Shown here in pieces: positions 25,291 through 39,300 of a DNA stretch of 64,000 bases (the stretch's first letter is position 1; each line of letters begins with the position of its first letter). The position numbers were made by a program, and so were the translations under genes. Source of the stretch: Nageia nagi (Eukaryota; Pinophyta); the NCBI GenBank assembly GCA_050084985.1, contig JBITNC010000001.1, positions 157,480,001 through 157,544,000 on the forward strand, given 5' to 3'. The notes under the pieces are model-generated. The model ran no database searches and was not told where the DNA came from. It saw only the letters and a program-made list of their open reading frames with translations.

Positions 25291-25732
25291 TGATTACCAT
25301 TAGTTGGTAATACTAAAGTCATGAAATAAATAATTTATTAAATACCATAAATTTTATAATGCAAAATTAGCATAATATTAAACTTGAACTAAAAATATAA
25401 AAGTAAAAAAAAATATTACACATTCGAACAAGATACAAGAAGCTAAAATTAAAAGATTGATTCAATATCATGGTAAATAAAGGTAATGTGTAATTAAAAA
25501 ATATTAATAGAAATATACATATCAAATTATAAGATGTCAAAATATCTAAAAATGTATATGTAAATATAATAAAAAATGTCAAATTTGTATAAGAGTTTTC
25601 AACTCTTTCAAAAATACCTTTATAATTAAAATCCCTAAACAACAAAAACAAAATACTACATAAAGCATTTGAGCCATGATGTCTAACAACTAGTATATGA
25701 TAAACATGTTGATCAACTATGTAGTCATTTTT

Positions 25733-26290
25733 TTACAAATACTTTAGTGGCAATTGTGTGAAGGAACCCTCTTTCTCTTTTAGGTGAGTAGCTCCATCTA
25801 TTTTGTCCTCATAAGCAAGGGGTACATTATTTGTAACCTTTAAAATGTTTACATTTGCATCTCTTATCCCTTTCAAGTTGACTCTATGTACAATTGATAC
25901 AGAATGAATTCGTCCAATGCCCACAACATCACCATCAAATGAGTCCAATACCTTAACTTTATCCCCTTCTTTGAGTTTATCAATACATTTTTGCACAAAG
26001 AAAAAAGAATAACACATTATATCAATAAGTTATAAAAGAAAACAAATATAAATAATCATTACCATGCATGCATACCAGACACATAAGATTATGAGATATT
26101 GTTACGCATTTGATTAATCTGAGCTTTATCAACAAATATTGTCTGCCAATTTCATAAGTAAAATATAATTACCTCTGAATTCACTATAAAGGGCCTTGGT
26201 AACTTCAAATTATTCACAAACTCTGAATTCATTGCCCACATTTTCAAAACTCTCCAATTCCTATCTGGACAAGCTTTATCACCCATGCAA
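25733..26290 (-). pseudogene. CACTA transposase-like C-terminal remnant
   Basis: The open frame 26017-25733 reads LKEGDKVKVLDSFDGDVVGI, then GRIHSVSIVHRVNLKG, then VNILKVTNNVPLAYEDKI and ends QLPLKYL. The pattern (V.L....G.VVA.G.I.S....VH...L......V.V......LP......WP...) resembles the tail domain of plant En/Spm-like CACTA proteins. A possible upstream exon (about 26290-26172) reads CPDRNWRVLKMWAMNSEF and NNLKLPRPFIVNSE, followed by a GT donor. No clear AG acceptor lies before the next piece. Assignment is by pattern and location inside the CACTA; the catalytic part was not found. Confidence 0.45.
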
Positions 26291-26299
26291 GTGCTTTAA

Positions 26300-29200
26300 T
26301 ACCTATCCATGATATTAAAAAATGTCAAAAAAATCCAATTTCACTCCCATGCTTTATTAAATTATTAAATAAAATAACAAAATGGAAAGGTAACTTCAAT
26401 ATTAAGTGAGGTAGTGTTACTTATCTCCTCTTGAAGGGGCTCTAAACCCAAGGTGTATGTGAAAGATTAAAATATTTGAAGCTTGCAAACAAGAATAGAA
26501 CAATATATGAAAGATAGTGATTATTATTTCAAGTTTCAAGGCTTATGATTCATCATTTTAGTTTGTTTTCCTTGTTGATTTTTTGTATGACCATTCCAGA
26601 AATTTAAATGCAACAGATAAAAATAAAAGGAAAATAGCAGAAAAATAATAAAAGAAAGAAAACAAAACTCAAAACCAAATAAACGAAAAGGGAGGAAGAA
26701 AATTACTAATTACATATTTTGTAAAATATTCATACTAGAATTTGATAAAAAAATTCATCTAGTTTCAAACAAATCCTTTTTGGATCAATAATTGCTCAAT
26801 CTAAAAACAAGATAGTGCAATCTCCTATTTGAGGATGTTCATCTTGCTTTCCTTGGAAGTAGCATCATGATTAAACCTACCAAGAGGCATCCATTTGAGC
26901 ACGTTCATGCATTACAACAAGCTTGGGCCTGCATATGTCAAGTCAAGGCATGGAGTTTCAAGCTACAACAGTACAAGGTGGTCATTTTACTATTGTGGGA
27001 AGGATCATATCAGCTCAAATACATAGTGTTGTAGGTGGATAATATTGAGTGGTATTTGTATGGGTGAAAACCATCTTGCTGGCGGTCACACAAGTGAAAA
27101 CTACTCAGTTTAGCAGCCATGACATGGTATTCCGACAAAGGACTTATTCTATCCTTCAAAACATAAATTTAACGGTGACAGGTATTCATTTATTTTCTGG
27201 TTAGATTTAGTTTGTATTTGTAAATATGTATCTATTGTTTACTTCAAGTATTTTTTCCCCATAAACCACATCATCACTAGAAACTATAAACAAATCTGAT
27301 GAGGTTACACATTAAATTTCCCTTCTATCCTATGTATTCATTAGTCTCGTTGTAATTATAAATAATGTCTCTACAATTCAAAGATGGAAGTATATTTCAT
27401 TGATAGTAAAATGCAGCATGTTGGTGGTTTGGATCTCCACTACAACTCTATATCTTCCCATTGGCATAATAATGTTAGAGATAAATACTATAGTATCCCT
27501 TGGTATTCAACCAATCTATTTCCAAATGAAAGGATTTAATTATGGTGATCACAACAATATTGAGATGGAAAAAATCACAATTGAGCTTATGGAAGTGACA
27601 CTAAGTCACTAGCTCAGCACAACTTGGTTGTGATTTCAGATGCAATGGTTATATTCTTAGCATGTCTCCTTATTTGCATCTTATGCTTGCCGGTTTGCAT
27701 GAGAACATTCAACCATCTAGATGTGGGGGAGGAAAGTAATCCTATCATAAATGTTGTGTTCATGTTTAGAATTTATTTACAATAAGTCACATGGAAAAAT
27801 ACAATCAATCATGGGTTCAACAATTACAGAAGGTCAATGACCAAAAGCTGCACCAAGCTCTTATAAAATCATAAGCAAGAAATGACATAATGATTTCTCA
27901 ATATCAACAATGCTTGAAACTATACAAGTATATTGAAAATAGGGCAGAGGACCTTCAAATGCAAATGGCCTTCCTATAATAAGAAAACATAATAACCAAT
28001 GATGAAATTACATATCTTAATATGTCAACTTGAAGATTGGGGTATTTGATCAAGCTCAAACATTGATATTTTGACACCACATGGAAAGGTTCACCTAGTA
28101 AATTGAAGGGATAAATTTCTAGGTTGTTTTAACTTGATTGCAATATAATAGCAAGGTTTATCTCACTTGATTGACCAATTTCATTTGGTCAATCATTTGG
28201 TCAATAATGTTGTTGTATTTCTCATGTGGGGTTGCCTTGTAAATGAGAATTCATCAGTTGTTATTATGTTGTTATGAACCATTTGTCATCATTTTCTAAC
28301 AGTGGGCACAAGATTATGGATAGGGAAATAAGAGAATTTATAGAGCATAACTAGCAGCAGGTCACTGAGAGATCAGATGTTCTTAATTGGTGTTGTGTTT
28401 TCTCAGTTACTGAATATGCAAGGGAATTGCAGATACAATATTCATGATTTTAGATGATAAAGCCAGAAAGTAGAGTTTGATGTTTTGATCTGAGTAAGAG
28501 TTAAAGAGGAACTTCTGAGTATGGAAAAAGAAGCAATTGTGATGATTGCCAAGAAAAAAAATTAGAACACATTGGTAGCATAAGTCTGCAGGAGGAAACA
28601 TGAAGAAGAATATTCAAATGCCATAGAATTATTTTTTACCAATTTCCAAAGAGGCCAAAATGTGGAGACTTAGAATGCAAACACTGTATCCAACAAGGTA
28701 AGATCTATATGGGGTATGTGCTCCTATATTTGAATAGTCTTATGAAGTAAAAGAAAACACAGTTATAATTGGTTTCAAGCTGTGAAAGAATTTCAGTGGT
28801 ATGTAGTGAGGAGATAAAGAATCTTGTATTCTTTTTGGTATGTGATGAGCAAGTTTTTGCCATCAGTATTAGCTACTAGAAATATTTTATTGGGATAACA
28901 CACATTTTCATTTCTGTCTACGTGAATAATAATACCTCTCCATGCCTTCACAGACATGGAACGTACGTTCTGCATCTTTATGTTACGTTTCCAGTGCATT
29001 CTGCAACATTTTTGCAATTTTTGAAAGTTGAGCTGATATTGTTTTGTCTTCCTGCAAAAAGAATGAAAGGAAAATTTTTAGGATTGTTGATCATTTTCTT
29101 TAGTGAGATGTTTTATTATATAGAACATAGCATTGGCTAGGTGAAAAGCAGAGTAAAGTGGCTAAGTTCAGTAGTGGGATATGTTTGTTTGTTATTTATC

Positions 29201-30540
29201 ATTTGAGATTCAATTCTGTTGTACAAGGTTCCATACACTATTCCTATTTGTTTGCATTCCTTCACAGAAAGTAAGGTGAAGAATTTTGCTACTGGAGGAT
29301 GAGATACTGAAGAAAAGTAAGCTGAGAAATGTTGACAATTAAGTGTTCTTTGGAATTAGATTTTGACAAGTTCTAATGGTTTCATTTCAAGAAAACTGGG
29401 TCTGCAATATTTTTCACACTATCCCCATTACACAATATTAGAATGCTCTATTCAAAATAGTGGACATTGCCTTGCATGGAGCCAAGTGAATACATCAAAT
29501 TTAGTTATCCCTCTTCAGTTACATTTTCTACTGATCTGCAAATTTTTAAGTGTAAGAGATATAATCATACCTTGTTCATAAACATTTTGTTGGCATCTGA
29601 TTGTAGTACCATTTTATGAGTCTACCATATGTTACTGCCATTAATAGAAGTGCCTTTTTCCTGTGCAATAGAATAAGATGAGGATGTCATTTGGCATTGC
29701 ATTTGTTTCCTCGTACACAAGCAGAGTTTTTGAATCTTTATTTATTGATTTTGGTGATAAGACAATGTAACCTGTTTATGTTTGGAAATTAGTTGGGGCT
29801 ATAATAGATTTTGTGAGTTGAAAATTTGGTTGCATAATCATCATATGGTTTTCACAGATAAAAGACTCATAATCTTGTTATATAGGAAGTCCAACTGTGG
29901 TGTACAGGTGTTCCAAAAAGTTCAAATATTAACATCTTATGCCCTGACATTATGGTGGTAGATGATTTATTTAGATGCTCTATTGATTTATTTGCTTCAA
30001 GATTGTCTTCATTTTGAGGATCAAGCTCAACGTATTCCAAGACGTAATACATCTATTGGGAACTAGTGGTTTGAGAAATAATTTATTGGCGGCCAAAAAA
30101 TATGCCCCTATGATAACAAAAGCATTGAAATTACTGCACATCTAAAAGGTGTTTCTAGCGGTTGAGCTAGCCGTGGGACCAACAAGAATCTAAGAGGTGG
30201 AGAATTGCAAGGGTGATCACAGGATAAGCACCAAATTCAAGCTCAAGATTATATTGACAACAAAAGGGAACATTTAGGATATGGTTTACCAGGAGCTGTA
30301 ACTAAGCATGGCCGATTTAGTCCTTGTACAAAATATTTGAGAATCTCTTCAAGTGGAGATCATGGATAGTAGCAACCACAGGAGTGTTGGTATATTCCAT
30401 CTAATTAGTACAGCTTCTAAACATCTCTAGGCTTAGTCTTACTTTTCAATTGAATTCATCCTTGTACTTGAGGAAATCATTTAAAGATGAATGATGTTGA
30501 CTATAAACACCAAATTGCATAAGCAACAATGAAACTAGAC
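26300..30540. other. CACTA interior, no identified gene
   Basis: Slightly less AT-biased than the flanks, with scattered short open frames (for example 27400-27612, 28922-29140, 29363-29581) that I do not recognise. It may include introns or host-derived sequence carried by the transposon. Confidence 0.35.
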
Positions 30541-30559
30541 ATCAATGCAACTCTGCAGG

Positions 30560-30810
30560 CTGCTTGTGATGAAATTTACTGCAAGACCAATAAAGGTGTA
30601 AGCTGGAAAACCTTTAGAGAATTGTAAACAAATACAATGATCAAATGTCGAGCCAAACTCTCCAACATTTCCTAGCCCTCTTCTTGCACATGCAACCATG
30701 GACAAGGTAAGGGTAATATAAGGGAAAGATTGTGTATCAATTTGCAATGACACAATAGAGGAGATGGTTATGTTTATTGATCAAAGGTTGAAGCACCTTC
30801 TCCAAATTGG
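30560..30810 (+). pseudogene. Possible PPR gene fragment
   Basis: With a frame change, the plus strand reads SWKTFREL, then VEPNSPTFPSPLLAHATM. This resembles the PPR pattern (TF..M....V.PN..TF.S.L.A.A.M) seen more clearly at 32.1 kb. It could be an upstream repeat of the same captured gene. The match is short and the interpretation tentative. Confidence 0.35.
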
Positions 30811-31930
30811 CTAATCCATTACTGCAAAGTTGTTGTGGCTTGCATTATGCTTTACCATTGCAGCTGTGTGTATCCAAAAACAAGTTTGACATTGAAAATG
30901 ACCTGTAAAGATGAAGCTTTAATACACAAAACATATGCAGCCTTATTATTTCAACAATCTGCAATAATCATTGGTTTTGCAGAGAAAGGTTTGTATTGGT
31001 TGTCAAGATATGGAATGTAAACTCGGTCTCAAAGAATTTTGAAGTATACAATAGAAGAATATGTAAAATAGCATCAGATTTAGAATGGATTAGATCCAAG
31101 AATGGTTAACAACATGGATTCATTTGGCCATACGAAGATATTCTTGCTAGCTCAAGAGAAGAATCAGATTGTATTGGCATATAAGATTGTATCTCCAGTC
31201 TTTGAGCTGACTTTAGGTAGTCAATTATTATTCTCTGTAATTGGTTTACCAAGATAGCTATGGAGAGAGATTTCAGAGTTTTAGTTGCTAGTAGAAAATA
31301 AATAAATATCCTCTTCTTTATAGAGAAGGACGTTAGCTAGAGAATGAAGAATATTTCTTGTAATAATTTATGAGCAGCATTTGAATAAAGAACAATCCTT
31401 TCAATTCATGAGTATCTGAGAGCTTCTGCTAGTTGGGCCCGCTCATCCGATCAGACAGTTTCTCCTTTGTTATTTATTGTTGGTGTGTTTTCCGTTTAGT
31501 GTGGCTCCTTGTCATTTCTAAGTGTTAATCCATTTTAGAGTACTGTTCAAATCTGTATTATGAATTCTATGTTGTTATACAACAGTAATAAAGAAAATCT
31601 CGAAACATCTCCTTTCTTCAAGTTATTTCCTTCCTGCAAGTCATTTCCTTAAAGCAATTCAATTCAACAGTTTAATTCCTTCCAGCATTGTCCTTTGAGT
31701 TCCGTCATTTCAATTTAGCTTTGATTCATCTTTTTCATTTCAAGTTCAGCTTTGCCATTTCAATTTAGCAATCCTTTTCATTCTTAGATCAACAAATCCA
31801 ATTGCATATAGCCATAATATACCACCCAAATTGATGAATTAAGTGGTGAATTGATGCCTCACTAGCTTTCCAATTATTTCATCATTTAGCATAAAATGTA
31901 TGCCAAAAGGGTTTGTAAATGTTTGATAAA
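30811..31930. other. CACTA interior, unassigned
   Basis: 30835-31020 (plus) is open for 61 codons, not recognised. 31380-31640 contains non-repetitive, T-rich sequence with no assignable feature. Confidence 0.35.
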
Positions 31931-33150
31931 AGTCTAATCGATGTGCAACAAGAATACATGATAGGACTACATTTATTTGACAAGATACAAATCATATGCA
32001 TAAAACCCACACAATGGTTGGCTTGTAGTGTTTTTATGATGTACAGACCGTACATGTTGGAAGGGATCTGAAATTATTTGATAAGATGTATGATGTAAAC
32101 ACAGTATCATGGATTGCTCAAAATGGATTTCTTGAGAAGGTCTTAGGTACTTTTAAACAATTGTAAAGCCAAACTCTATAACCTTTTCCGAGATTCTTCC
32201 AGCAAGTGCATCATGGGAGCTTAATATGGTCATGTATCAAAAGGTGTTTTTGAAAATTATTCCTATAAATTGATACAATTATGAGGACTTAACATGAATG
32301 CAACTAGTTTGAAAAAAATACCTTACTGATATGCAAAAAAGAACTATATTTGTTAAATAAGTACCCAATTTGAATGCATAGTACAACCTGCGAAATGCTT
32401 GATAAAATACATGATGTAGATATAATTTTATAGATTGAAGTGTTCACAGGAAATGCACAAAATGAATTTCCTAAAAAATACTTGAAACAAATATAAGTTT
32501 CAAGTATAACTATAGTCTCTGCAACTTTTGATAATAGTCTATCAGCATGTATCATCATGGGAGTTCTAGAGGAATGTATGGACATTCATCAAAGAGTAGT
32601 TGTATTAATTTTTCATTAAATGTTGTGGTCGTGTATGCCCTAATAGATATGTGTGCGAAATGTGGGAGGAAGCACACAAGGTTTGGGAAATATTTTGTAA
32701 TGATTTGCAGGATGTACACAAATGGATTTAAAGACTTTGACTAGTTACTAGGTGCAAAGATAAACCTTGCAACCTTATCGATAGTATCCAACATGTGCCA
32801 TCATGTATGGACATTTATCAAAGGGCAATTAAAAATTAATTCTCATCAAATATTTTGTGAATACCCTGATAGACATGTATACAAGATGTGGGAAAATACT
32901 TAAGGTTTGGGAACTATTTGATAGATGGAGAACACAGTTTCACAGACTACAACAATCTCAGAATATGTGCAATACGAATATGTAAGGGGTATGTGAATTA
33001 TTTGACAAATTATGATCCGATTTGCATTGGTAAAAATGTTAACGCAAAATGAATATTTGATTCGGGTGTGAATCATTTGACAAAATATGTATACATAATC
33101 ATTGGTAATAAAATACTTATTGATAGGTACCCAATCAATGTATACAAAAA
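31930..33150 (+). pseudogene. Degraded pentatricopeptide repeat (PPR) gene fragments inside CACTA
   Basis: Several PPR motifs can be read on the plus strand with frame changes. Around 32057-32275: GRDLKLFDKMYDVNTVSW, AQNGFLEKVLGTFKQL, then VKPNSITFSEILPASAS. Around 32521-32740: ATFDNSLSACIIMGVLEECM, DIHQRVV, then VVVVYALIDMCAKCG. Around 32790-32935: FVNTLIDMYTRCGK, KVWELFDRW. The repeated ALIDMYAKCG, LFDKM and VSW blocks are hallmarks of plant P/PLS-class PPR proteins, which bind RNA in organelles. Many stops and the loss of most repeats show a pseudogene. Its location inside CACTA termini suggests transduplication by the transposon. Confidence 0.82.
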
Positions 33151-34990
33151 AAACCATAAATCATGAGAAAATATCTCCTTCATACAATTAGGTATTTGAT
33201 GAAATTTTCATAATTAACATTCATGTGGATGGATCTGTTTTGCATCCTATTAATCCAATGCTATTGATACATGTTGATTTACGCAAAGAATATTGTGTAA
33301 TTATGTTGTAATAAATAAAATGCACATTGTATGCTTCAACCATCTATCTTGACCATGTTGTATGAGAGTGACATTCATGCCAATATGGAGATTATCATTT
33401 TTTTTGGGTAACTATGAAACTGGATGACTCTGCAAACACAAGCAAAAAAATGACCTTTGCCTTGAAAGTAAAAATGAGAAAATAAAGCAAGCTCATGGCC
33501 ATCTATTTTACATCTATAAATACATGATTCGATTACAAAGTAAATGCAATACAAAAACCAAATCCCTATGAAAGTTTTAGAAATACAACCTCATGGCATG
33601 CAATGATAATATTATATAAATGAATGAATATTCGGATTCGAGCTTACTTTATTATTGATCGTGATTTCTCATAATAGAATCCCTCTAGACACCATTTTTT
33701 TCTTCTCTCCACCACTCTTCTTCTTCTCCTACTCCTACAAAAACCCTCTAAGGAAGATTTATAACCTCTTATAAGCACTAGTTGCCCTCCCATTGACCAG
33801 AGGAAGCTCAAAAAACGTTAGGGATCTCACAATGAAGGTAGGATTGAAATAATACAAATTTTCTTTCAAATATGGTAAGAAATGAGCAACATGACAACCA
33901 CTACTGCAACCATTCCTCCACTTGTTTTCCTTCAACCATGACTCCCTCCATCATTCTTTTGCCCTTAGCTAGATTGAAAACCACTTTGGCATCCAGGACA
34001 ATCCTATCCATTCAATCTATGATAAGATCAAGGATTCACAAGAAACCCTATTTTCTCTCCAAATTTTTCTATCCCCCTCCTCAATTGAAAAATGAAATAT
34101 TTGTTTTATTTCCTACTTGCATGATTAATTTTAGGGATTATGGCTTTTAGTAACTTAAGTAAATGTTATAAATGATTTTTAGCTATCGTAATTTTAATTT
34201 TAATTTTTTGGCTATTTCAATTTTTATTTTAATTTTTATTATAATTTTTTTTGGTGATTTTAAGTTTTAACTTTTTTAAATATGGCTATATTTCAATTTA
34301 ATTTTATTAAACAATTGTATATTTTGGATATTTAATTAAAGAACAAAATTTTCTATTATAAAATTTTGGTTATTTTTAAAAAAGTTTTATTTTCCAAATT
34401 ATTTTAAAAATCTTAAAAATAGCCTTTTTCTAAGGAATCGAACTTAAACAAAACCCTACAAATAACATTAGAATTTTGATCCTAAAGCTTAGGATTTTTT
34501 TCAATCATTTTTAGTTTGACACCTTTCAACTTTCAGTCTTATCAGTTTAAGTGTGTCACTAACTCCTACCAATCACAAGATGCAATTTTTATAAATTTTT
34601 ATTAATATTATGTGGAATAAATTATTAATAGCCTTTGGAATAAAGTTATTATTTGATATTTTACTACATATATTTATCCTTCAAATATTAATGTTGAATA
34701 AAAAAATCTTTCACAAAAAAATAACCTTGAGTTATAATATTTAGAAATTTATGATTGGTAAGTTACATAGAATAAATGTTGTGGGTATTTATTTAAGGCA
34801 TTTGAAGAAAATAAAACTAAAAATATTTTGGATCAATTTCATAATAAATAAAAGGGAAAGGTCATTCTTAATGTAATATATTAACTTACCAAATTGTTTA
34901 AGCTAGATATTATTGACCTAATATGTTTAAAGATACAATGATGCTTAAAATTGTCATGTTTCTCAAATTACAAACCTTATGATTTTACCA
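33151..34990. other. CACTA right interior, no gene
   Basis: 33872-34150 (plus) is open but unrecognised. 34150-34700 is extremely AT-rich (runs of TTTTAATTTT). Confidence 0.4.
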
Positions 34991-34994
34991 TGTG

Positions 34995-35138
34995 ATTCTA
35001 CCTGATGACTAAATTAGTCATCTTTTTAGTCATTTATAATTGTGAATTACAAAAAATTAGTACAATTTGATTAATTTTAGTCATGTGACTAAAAGTTTTA
35101 GTCACGGTCATATATCTACCAAAATTCTACTAGTGTAA
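34995..35138. repeat. CACTA right subterminal repeats, terminus and TSD
   Basis: Clustered GACTAAA/TTTAGTCA motifs (about 35006-35105) in both orientations lead to the terminus TTCTACTAGTG (35125-35135) and the target duplication TAA (35136-35138). Confidence 0.85.
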
Positions 35139-35193
35139 GCATTAAATGAATTACATGAAGAGACCTTGCAATAATACATTATACATTTCAACA
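35139..35193 (-). repeat. Copia 3' LTR, proximal part
   Basis: On the minus strand the LTR starts TGTTGAAATG at 35193 and runs into the CACTA insertion at 35138. It continues on the other side at 24860. The joined sequence matches the solo LTR at 878-970. Confidence 0.8.
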
Positions 35194-35204
35194 CCCCCCC
35201 TTAA
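35194..35204 (-). other. Copia polypurine tract
   Basis: TTAAGGGGGGG on the minus strand lies directly before the TGTTGA LTR start. Confidence 0.75.
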
Positions 35205-36302
35205 TGCAATATTAGGGTAGAGAAAAAGAGGAGATAAGAAAGAGAGTGTTCTCCTCCATAGAGATACAATCGGAGATGAGAACATTTACATCTTTGAAAA
35301 ATAAACAAGATCTTAGATTGAGACTCACTACTTTACCATTTGAAAAAATGGTTTATAATACAATCATTAATCGTAACTAGTTTCATTGTATAAAGTATTC
35401 ATTAACTAATAGGTTGACATGTTGAGCCTCCATGAAACTGCCTACTTGAAGTAAGTAACCTACACTCTCATGCAGAAACCTACAAGGTACAAGTGGATCA
35501 TTAACAAGATCAGTTAGATGCATCACACAAAAATTTATATCAATATAAGATAAATGAATCAATTAATGCCATTCATAAATTGATCAATGGTGCACTATAA
35601 ATCATCACAAAGATGATAAACTAATACTCATAGTCATCTATTGTATAAAAATATGTGTTGATCAACATCAAATAACATAACATAAGCACATACAAATTTC
35701 TCACATATAGATAGCTAAATAGTTCCAAAAAGCACATATTGGTTTCTCACATATGCATAAATGAAACAATGCTAGCACAAGCCATCATATGCTCAAAAAT
35801 ATATACAACTAGTTCCTCATATAGAGTAAACTAACCATGAAGGTGTACATAAAATATCAACACTATATAGCCAAAAAATCCTCTTAGGGATTAAGTTTTT
35901 ATTACAGATATGAATTCAACCTTCACTTCCCTTTGAAAAAAATTCACCAACCTAATAGATTCCATGATATTGCAAAACTAAGCTTTAGGAAGGGGTTTAG
36001 TGAATAAATCAGTAGAGTTTAGGACTGATAGAAAATACTACAATTATAGGACACTATCCAAAAACTTCTCCTTAATAAAATATGCTTAGATTTCAACATA
36101 TTTTGTTATCTAATGGAAAATAGGGTTCTTTGTCAAATAAATAACAAAATAATTATCTAATAAATCTTATGTGAATGATCTTTCTCATACCTAATTTCTT
36201 TCAGAAGATGCCTCAACCAAATACTTCTTAGGTTGTGACTGATATGGCTTGATATTTTACCTTTATGGTGGAGAGAGCAAAAGTAGGCTTCTTCTTGGAA
36301 GC
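35205..36302. other. Copia 3' non-coding region
   Basis: Lies between the RNase H end and the PPT of the minus-strand copia element. No reading frame is recognised. Confidence 0.4.
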
Positions 36303-39300
36303 CTAAGAGATATCACCTAAACCAACATTAGATACATAAACAAATGTTAATTTCATGTAATCTATATATCCACCATAGTTAGAATCAAAGTACCATAAGA
36401 TAACAAATAAGGGCAACTTAAAATACTTAAGAGTAATATCCTTCGTTCTCGCAACATACCTCAAGGTTTGCTTAACAACATTGAGGTTCTTGACATTTGG
36501 TTTTTGCATAAATTATGCAATAAGATTTACTACAAGGGTAATACCTACCCTATAGATAGTTAAATAAAGTAGACTGCTAATTAATATCCTATAAGATGTC
36601 ACATCTACCAACTAGAGTTGGAGCTAAGAGTTAAAGTGATTCTAGGAGATACTAGTATCACATGTTTGCACTCCTCCATTCCAAATTTTTTAATATGTAT
36701 GAGATATAATTGGATTGACTAAGGTAATTACAATCCTTGTATTGGTACGCTTGCATTCCAAAGTAGTAATGCAAGATACTAATATCAGTCATTTCAAATG
36801 TTATTTTAATTTTGGATACACACTCTTCGATGATTTTGTCATTATTTCTTATGATCAAAATATCATCCACATAGAGAAGAAGCACTTAGAGAAACCAATG
36901 TATGAAAAGTATCATGAAATCACTTTGTAACCAGCTTTAGATGCTTACTTAAGTCCAAATAAGGACTTCTTTAGTTTACACACAAAGGACTCTTTGCCTT
37001 CCAAAAGAAATCCTTTTGGTTTATTCATGTATATCTCCACATCTAATTCACCATTGATAAAATCACTCTTGACATCAAGTTGAAAATTTTTCCATCCATA
37101 AGCTATTGAAAGAGAAAGGATTAACTTGATGGTCGACATATTTTCCACTAAAAAAAAAGTTTCCTCATAATAAACTCTATATTTTGATTGAAACCCTTAG
37201 TTACTAACCTTGCCTTGTATTTATCAATTTCTCTAACTAAATTGTATTTCACCTTATAAATCCTTATTGCCAATCACATTTCATTCATTGGGATAGGGAA
37301 CCAAGTTTCAAATTTGATTTCTCATCAAAGCCTCATACTCCACATTCATGGTAGCTTCCATCCAACATTTGTGTTTCAAAGCTTCCTTGAATGATGAGGG
37401 CTCATTATTGCTATCAATTTTGGTAAATAAAGATTTGTTTAAATTCATACTTCTTGTTATCCTTTATGTTGGATAATGTTTCTACTAAGATGACTTTTGT
37501 ACACTAATATCCAACCAGTTAGGTGCAACAAAAGAGTCATCTAGTTTATCTAGGTCCTCATAAGAAGCATATTCCTCAAGAAGTTTATTGAACTTTACAT
37601 CCCTTGAGATATGCACTTCTCTAGAGGAACGAGAGTAGAGCTTGTAGCCTCTATGCTAAATTTCATAACACATAAAGATACACTTTTCAGATCTCTTATC
37701 TAGGTTTTTTAAAAAAAAAATATTGAAGGCATAGGCATCATAACCAAAAACTCTAAGGTGATCAATGTTATGTTTCTTTCTCATCCATACCTTATACAAG
37801 GTTTTTCGTTCAACTACTTTCATAGGACACCTTATCAAGGTGTAAAATGTAGTATTCACAACTTCACCCCATAAGAAACTAGAGAGATTTTCCAACATGC
37901 ACCTAGCCATTTCTTGAATTATACTATTCTTCCTTTTAGAAATACTATTTTATTTATAGGTGTAAGGGATCATGAATTACCTCTTGATCCTATATTTAGC
38001 ACAATAGTAATTTAACTCATTGCTATTATATTCACCCATATTATCAAATCTCAACATATTGATTTTGAAGTCAATATAATTTTCAACTAAGGCTTTGAAA
38101 TTTTGAACCTATCAAATATTTGATCCTTATGCTTGAGTAGATAACCAAATGTCATCCTATTAAAGTTTTCGATGAAGGTCAATGCATAATATGCTCCCCT
38201 AAGAAACTTAGTCTAAAATAGATCTATAAAATTTGAATGCATAAGCTGAATAGGTTATGTTTTTCTTATTTCTTTATCTTTCTCAAATATCTTCCTATTC
38301 ATCTTACCTAATATGCACTTCTCATAAATACCAATTATGGGTGATATAAAAAAAAAAACCTTCCATAAGTTCTTAATTTTTTATGATTTGAATACTTTTA
38401 TGCTTAACATGTCTTAATCCATGGTGCCAAATATTTCTCCTATAGAAAATATTTGTAGTAAGGCATATCTTTGTTGGCACTTGATCCATAATGTAGATAT
38501 CATATTTCACTAATTTTTTCACCAAAATTGTATGTCCCTTCTTAATGCACTAAGGTATGAATTTAAATTGAATGAGTATCCTTTACTTGAAACTTGGATT
38601 ATTAAAATAATGTTCATACTAAGTTTCAAAACATAGAGCACATCTTCAAGAATTTTTTTGTGCAACAACATAATCCTAATCCCTTGAACTTCAAGGATTG
38701 AATTATCATCTATCACAACTGTATCCTTTCTATACTTATGAAAATTTTTAAACTTACCTTTTTCAAAATACATGTGATTCATGCATCTAGAGTCAACAAT
38801 CCAATAAACAAAAGTAGATTTCTTCTTCTTATTCTTACCTTTCAAGTTATTTGATTTTTTAGTTCCTTTTCTATCTTATTATTTCTTTTTTTTGAATCAA
38901 TCCGATTCCTTATGACCATATATGTTAAAGAAATTATAATTACCATCAAATTTGGCTTTAGATTTGGATATACTAGACTTATCATGGTAATTTTGTTATT
39001 TGTTTCCACCTTTCTTTGAGTCTTTTTTTAGAGCATGGGAAGATTTTTTTAGATTGTGGAATTTATTTTTGAAATGATTCTTTGTTGTTCTAAGTGCCAT
39101 ATGATGCTCATTAGAAATGGGGATCAATAACTTTTTGTTGAGAATTTTCTCATGTTTCAAGAGAAGCCTTGAAAGATTTTTCAAGGAGTACATCTCTTCT
39201 TTATCATCAAGCCTTATCTCAATAACTGTTACAAAGTTATTGAATTTAGAAGAGAGACTTTTAAGAATAATGAATAACATAAACTCATCATTAATCTAGT

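Larger units (their letters stand above)
24861..35135. mobile_element. CACTA (En/Spm-type) DNA transposon, about 10.3 kb
   Basis: It begins CACTAGTA and ends TACTAGTG, and is flanked on both sides by the 3-bp target duplication TAA (24858-24860 and 35136-35138), as expected for this superfamily. Both ends carry many copies of ATGACTAAA/TTTAGTCAT (subterminal repeats). The interior holds a transposase-like C-terminal remnant (25733-26290, minus) and degraded PPR gene fragments (31.9-33.2 kb, perhaps also 30.6 kb). It is inserted in the 3' LTR of a copia element. No intact transposase is visible, so it is inactive or non-autonomous. Confidence 0.88.

Noticed and set aside
24994-25293. 99-codon and 91-codon open frames on opposite strands
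   Set aside because: They come from the 12-bp subterminal repeat of the CACTA element; no protein pattern beyond the repeat.
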